Assembly (NCBI GenBank): GCA_016930955.1
Contig: JAFGFR010000198.1
Span: 1-6,722, forward strand
DNA length: 6,722 nt
Source of the DNA: Victivallales bacterium
GTDB taxonomy: Bacteria > Verrucomicrobiota > Lentisphaeria > Victivallales > JAADHT01
Direction: 5' to 3'
Shown: positions 5,948-6,722 of the stretch, piece after piece
Numbering within the stretch: the stretch's first letter is position 1
How the letters are laid out: every line of letters starts with the position of its first letter
The notes under the pieces: model-generated
Seen by the model: the letters and a program-made list of their open reading frames with translations, nothing else
Database searches by the model: none
Told to the model about the DNA's origin: nothing
Made by a program: the position numbers and the translations under genes

Positions 5948-5975
5948 GAGTCCGCAGTAGTCACTACGGATTCTC
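5948..5975 (+). terminator. Weak candidate terminator hairpin
   Basis: GAGTCCG (5948-5954) pairs with CGGATTCTC (5967-5975), with a TT bulge, around the inner stem GTAGT/ACTAC (5957-5967). The hairpin is reasonable but the T-run is poor and it lies over 230 bases after the phosphatase stop codon. It might instead be a remnant palindrome. Confidence 0.2.
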
Positions 5976-6027
5976 AATGGCCGTGTTTTGCTGTCTTTGG
6001 CACCGACCGGGCAATTATGAGACGATA

Positions 6028-6109
6028 AAGCCAATTTCAAAACTACGTGTGGCCGTGCGGTTTGTTATTTTGAATGCGAGGCCACGCCGATGCGGGAGCA
6101 GGCATACCT
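6028..6109 (+). repeat. Hairpin repeat, copy C, upstream of the ketosynthase gene
   Basis: This 82-bp segment aligns without gaps to copy B (about 69 of 82 by eye) from AAGCCAATTTCAAAACTACG to GGCATACCT. The stem arms 6055-6063 (GTGCGGTTT) and 6079-6087 (AGGCCACGC) still pair in RNA through G-U pairs, with one mismatch, around the same 15-nt loop. Most differences from copy B are C-to-T transitions in the first arm. It ends 63 bp before the ketosynthase ATG. No right-hand inverted repeat like that of copy A is visible. Confidence 0.7.
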
Positions 6110-6172
6110 GTATATGGAGCCTTCTTTGCCTTCAAGGATTGCAAATTGCGGCGTGTCGGCATAGATTAGGGC

Positions 6173-6722
6173 ATGATTGGAGATATACCTAGAGTTGTTA
6201 TTACCGGGACGGGTTGCGTGAGCCCTCTGGGCTACGGGGCGGGTGTTCTTTATGCCTTGATGCTGGAGGGGCGCAGCGCGGTGCGCAGAATGCCTTTCTG
6301 GAGTGAGTACGAGGGGCTGAGAAGCCTGGTGGCGGCGCCTTGCGAAGTTCGCGGCGAGGGGGATATTCCGAGGAAGGTTCGGCGCTCGATGAGCCCGATG
6401 AGCATAATGGCGGCGCAGGCTGCGGACGAGGCTCTTGCCGAGGCGGGTCTGGACAAGGCTTCGCTGCGCGACGGTCGTTGCGGCTGTGTCATGGGCTCGA
6501 CGATGGGCAGCGCGAAGGTGATTAACGAGGCCTACGAGCTGGTGCTTCCCAAGAAGGACTTCTCCAAGCTCACCTCGATGATGTTCTTCAAGTGCATGGC
6601 GCATTCGGTTAGCGCGAATCTGTCGCAGCATCTTGGGCTGACGGGGATTCAAATGGCGACTTCGGCGGCCTGTGCGTCGGGTTTGCAGGCGGTGTGCACG
6701 GGCTACGACCTGATCAGATCCG
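6173..6722 (+). CDS. Beta-ketoacyl-ACP synthase (KAS I/II, FabF/aryl-polyene-like), N-terminal part
   Basis: The frame opens at ATG 6173 and runs off the right edge, giving 183 codons of a protein usually about 400 long. An in-frame TAG at 6167-6169 rules out any earlier start; the ribosome site is weak (TTAGGG immediately upstream). The product begins with the thiolase-fold signature RVVITGTGCVSPLG (7-20). It continues with the acyl-binding helix region around MSPMSIMAAQAADEALAEAG (73-92), GCVMGSTMGS (104-113) and the active-site nucleophile C167 in TSAACASGLQAV. The enzyme would condense acyl-ACP with malonyl-ACP. The stretch FFKCMAHSVSANLSQHLGL just before the active site is closer, from memory, to ketosynthases of aryl polyene or secondary lipid clusters than to housekeeping FabF. 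The catalytic His/His pair lies beyond the window. Neighbours to the right would show whether this is fatty acid or polyene synthesis. Confidence 0.88.
   Translation, partial: MIGDIPRVVITGTGCVSPLGYGAGVLYALMLEGRSAVRRMPFWSEYEGLRSLVAAPCEVRGEGDIPRKVRRSMSPMSIMAAQAADEALAEAGLDKASLRDGRCGCVMGSTMGSAKVINEAYELVLPKKDFSKLTSMMFFKCMAHSVSANLSQHLGLTGIQMATSAACASGLQAVCTGYDLIRS

Larger units (their letters stand above)
5716..6027. other. Non-coding gap with small hairpins after the phosphatase gene
   Basis: No convincing gene lies between the phosphatase and repeat copy C; the short frames here lack ribosome sites and family features. The gap holds the 15-bp motif at 5839-5853 and three hairpins: CCCGA/TCGGG at 5876-5891, GATCCC/GGGATC at 5896-5910, and an interrupted stem at 5948-5975 around GTAGTCACTAC. 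None is followed by a proper T-tract; the last has only TGTTTTG some 15 bases beyond, so it is at best a weak terminator. Confidence 0.4.

Noticed and set aside
5801..6028. Small plus-strand open frame (75 residues) in the gap after the phosphatase
   Set aside because: It has no ribosome site and no family resemblance, and it runs through small palindromes and the shared 15-bp motif.
276..6109. CRISPR array as an explanation for the repeated units
   Set aside because: The three copies are kilobases apart, in both orientations and about 82-103 bp long; there are no regular spacers.
6065..6652. 195-residue open frame on the minus strand
   Set aside because: It lies antisense to the clear ketosynthase reading frame, is rich in Arg, His and Ala as antisense frames of GC-rich genes are, and has no family features.

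Overview
The window is chromosomal DNA of moderate GC from a free-living, probably Gram-negative and probably uncultured bacterium. That reading rests on the gene content: a ZIP metal transporter, a TMTC-like membrane protein with TPRs, a Cache/HAMP/SpoIIE phosphatase and a thiolase-fold ketosynthase. It also rests on long non-coding gaps that carry a dispersed hairpin repeat. I cannot name the phylum from sequence alone.

Layout, left to right. (1) The end of a gene open at the left edge (to 244), which resembles the C-terminal tail of a DUF58-type protein. (2) A 332-bp non-coding gap with the first copy of the hairpin repeat (276-378), a long imperfect inverted repeat (395-449) and a short palindrome. 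(3) A leftward three-gene operon read from about 3620 down to 577. It encodes a 121-residue protein that looks like the DUF1874/STIV-B116/AcrIII-1 (Crn2) ring-nuclease fold, then a ZupT-type ZIP metal transporter, then a TMTC-like multi-span membrane protein with C-terminal TPRs. A perfect TTGACA -35 box with a plausible -10 lies upstream. (4) A 281-bp divergent gap with the second repeat copy. (5) A rightward 619-residue membrane phosphatase (Cache sensor, HAMP, SpoIIE-type PP2C). (6) A 457-bp non-coding gap with several hairpins and the third repeat copy. (7) The N-terminal 183 codons of a beta-ketoacyl-ACP synthase, cut by the right edge.

Two things stand out. The first is the operon-leading small protein. 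Its first 15 residues, its GHENT motif and its DRPVIGL segment line up with the viral anti-CRISPR ring nuclease AcrIII-1 family. Yet it sits in a housekeeping-looking operon with a metal transporter and a glycosyltransferase-like protein, and no CRISPR or phage gene is in view. The second is the repeat family. Three intergenic copies share a 9-bp stem and a 15-nt loop whose length never changes, and one copy lies directly in the leader of the phosphatase gene.

The ZIP and TMTC-like genes are translationally coupled, with overlapping stop and start codons, so the three leftward genes are probably made together. The phosphatase is divergently transcribed and has no visible partner (anti-sigma factor or antagonist) in the window.
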